From: CAVLCC01 sp963624975
GTDB lineage: Bacteria; Actinomycetota; Coriobacteriia; Coriobacteriales; CADBOM01
Assembly: GCA_963624975.1 (NCBI GenBank)
Contig: CAVFRF010000097.1
Coordinates: forward strand, 1-6,060
DNA length: 6,060 nucleotides
Reading direction: 5' to 3'
In this document: one piece after another, positions 6,054 to 6,060 of the stretch
Numbering within the stretch: position 1 is the stretch's first letter
How the letters are laid out: the number at the start of each line of letters is the position of its first letter
The notes under the pieces: model-generated
The model's input: only the letters and a program-made list of their open reading frames with translations
What the model was told of the DNA's origin: nothing
The model's database searches: none
Position numbers and translations under genes: made by a program

Positions 6054-6060
6054 CGAGAAC

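Overview
The window is an ordinary stretch of bacterial core genome. Five housekeeping genes lie head to tail on the + strand and fill almost all of it, and there is no credible gene on the - strand. The order is alaS (134-2755), ruvX (2786-3199), mltG (3208-4425), yqeG (4458-4955) and aroE (4992-5987). Gaps between genes are only 8 to 36 bases, so one transcription unit is likely. A perfect 14-bp stem with a 3-base loop (6023-6053) follows aroE and probably marks the end of the unit.

The DNA is GC-rich by eye, with G/C favoured at third codon positions. Starts are mixed (GTG, TTG, ATG), and four of the five stops are TAG with no TGA. The AlaRS carries the Cys-rich insert seen in clostridial and actinobacterial enzymes, and MltG has a single membrane anchor behind a long basic cytoplasmic tail. 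Together with the gene order, this fits a high-GC Gram-positive best, and my leading guess is the Coriobacteriia (Actinomycetota). That placement is an inference from impression, not from a search.

Region by region: 1-133 is a short leader with no recognisable gene, T-box or convincing promoter. Next comes alanyl-tRNA synthetase (translation and mischarging control), then the YqgF/RuvX nuclease-fold protein (rRNA processing or Holliday-junction related). MltG, the membrane-anchored endolytic transglycosylase that ends nascent peptidoglycan strands, follows. YqeG is a small HAD phosphatase of the Gep4/PgpP type, probably acting on phosphatidylglycerophosphate. Shikimate dehydrogenase (aromatic amino acid and chorismate synthesis) is last. 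The genes do not form one pathway; they share growth-linked demand (translation, envelope building, aromatic precursors). The order resembles two separate Bacillus clusters, alaS-yrzL-yrrK-yrzB-yrrL and yqeG-yqeH-aroD, joined with the small intervening genes and yqeH absent.

I found no mobile element, CRISPR array, tRNA, rRNA or novel system. The points most worth a second look are the enlarged AroE with an altered NTDG motif, the U-less hairpin at the end, the TAG-heavy stop usage, a perfect GNRA-loop hairpin inside alaS, and the compacted gene order.
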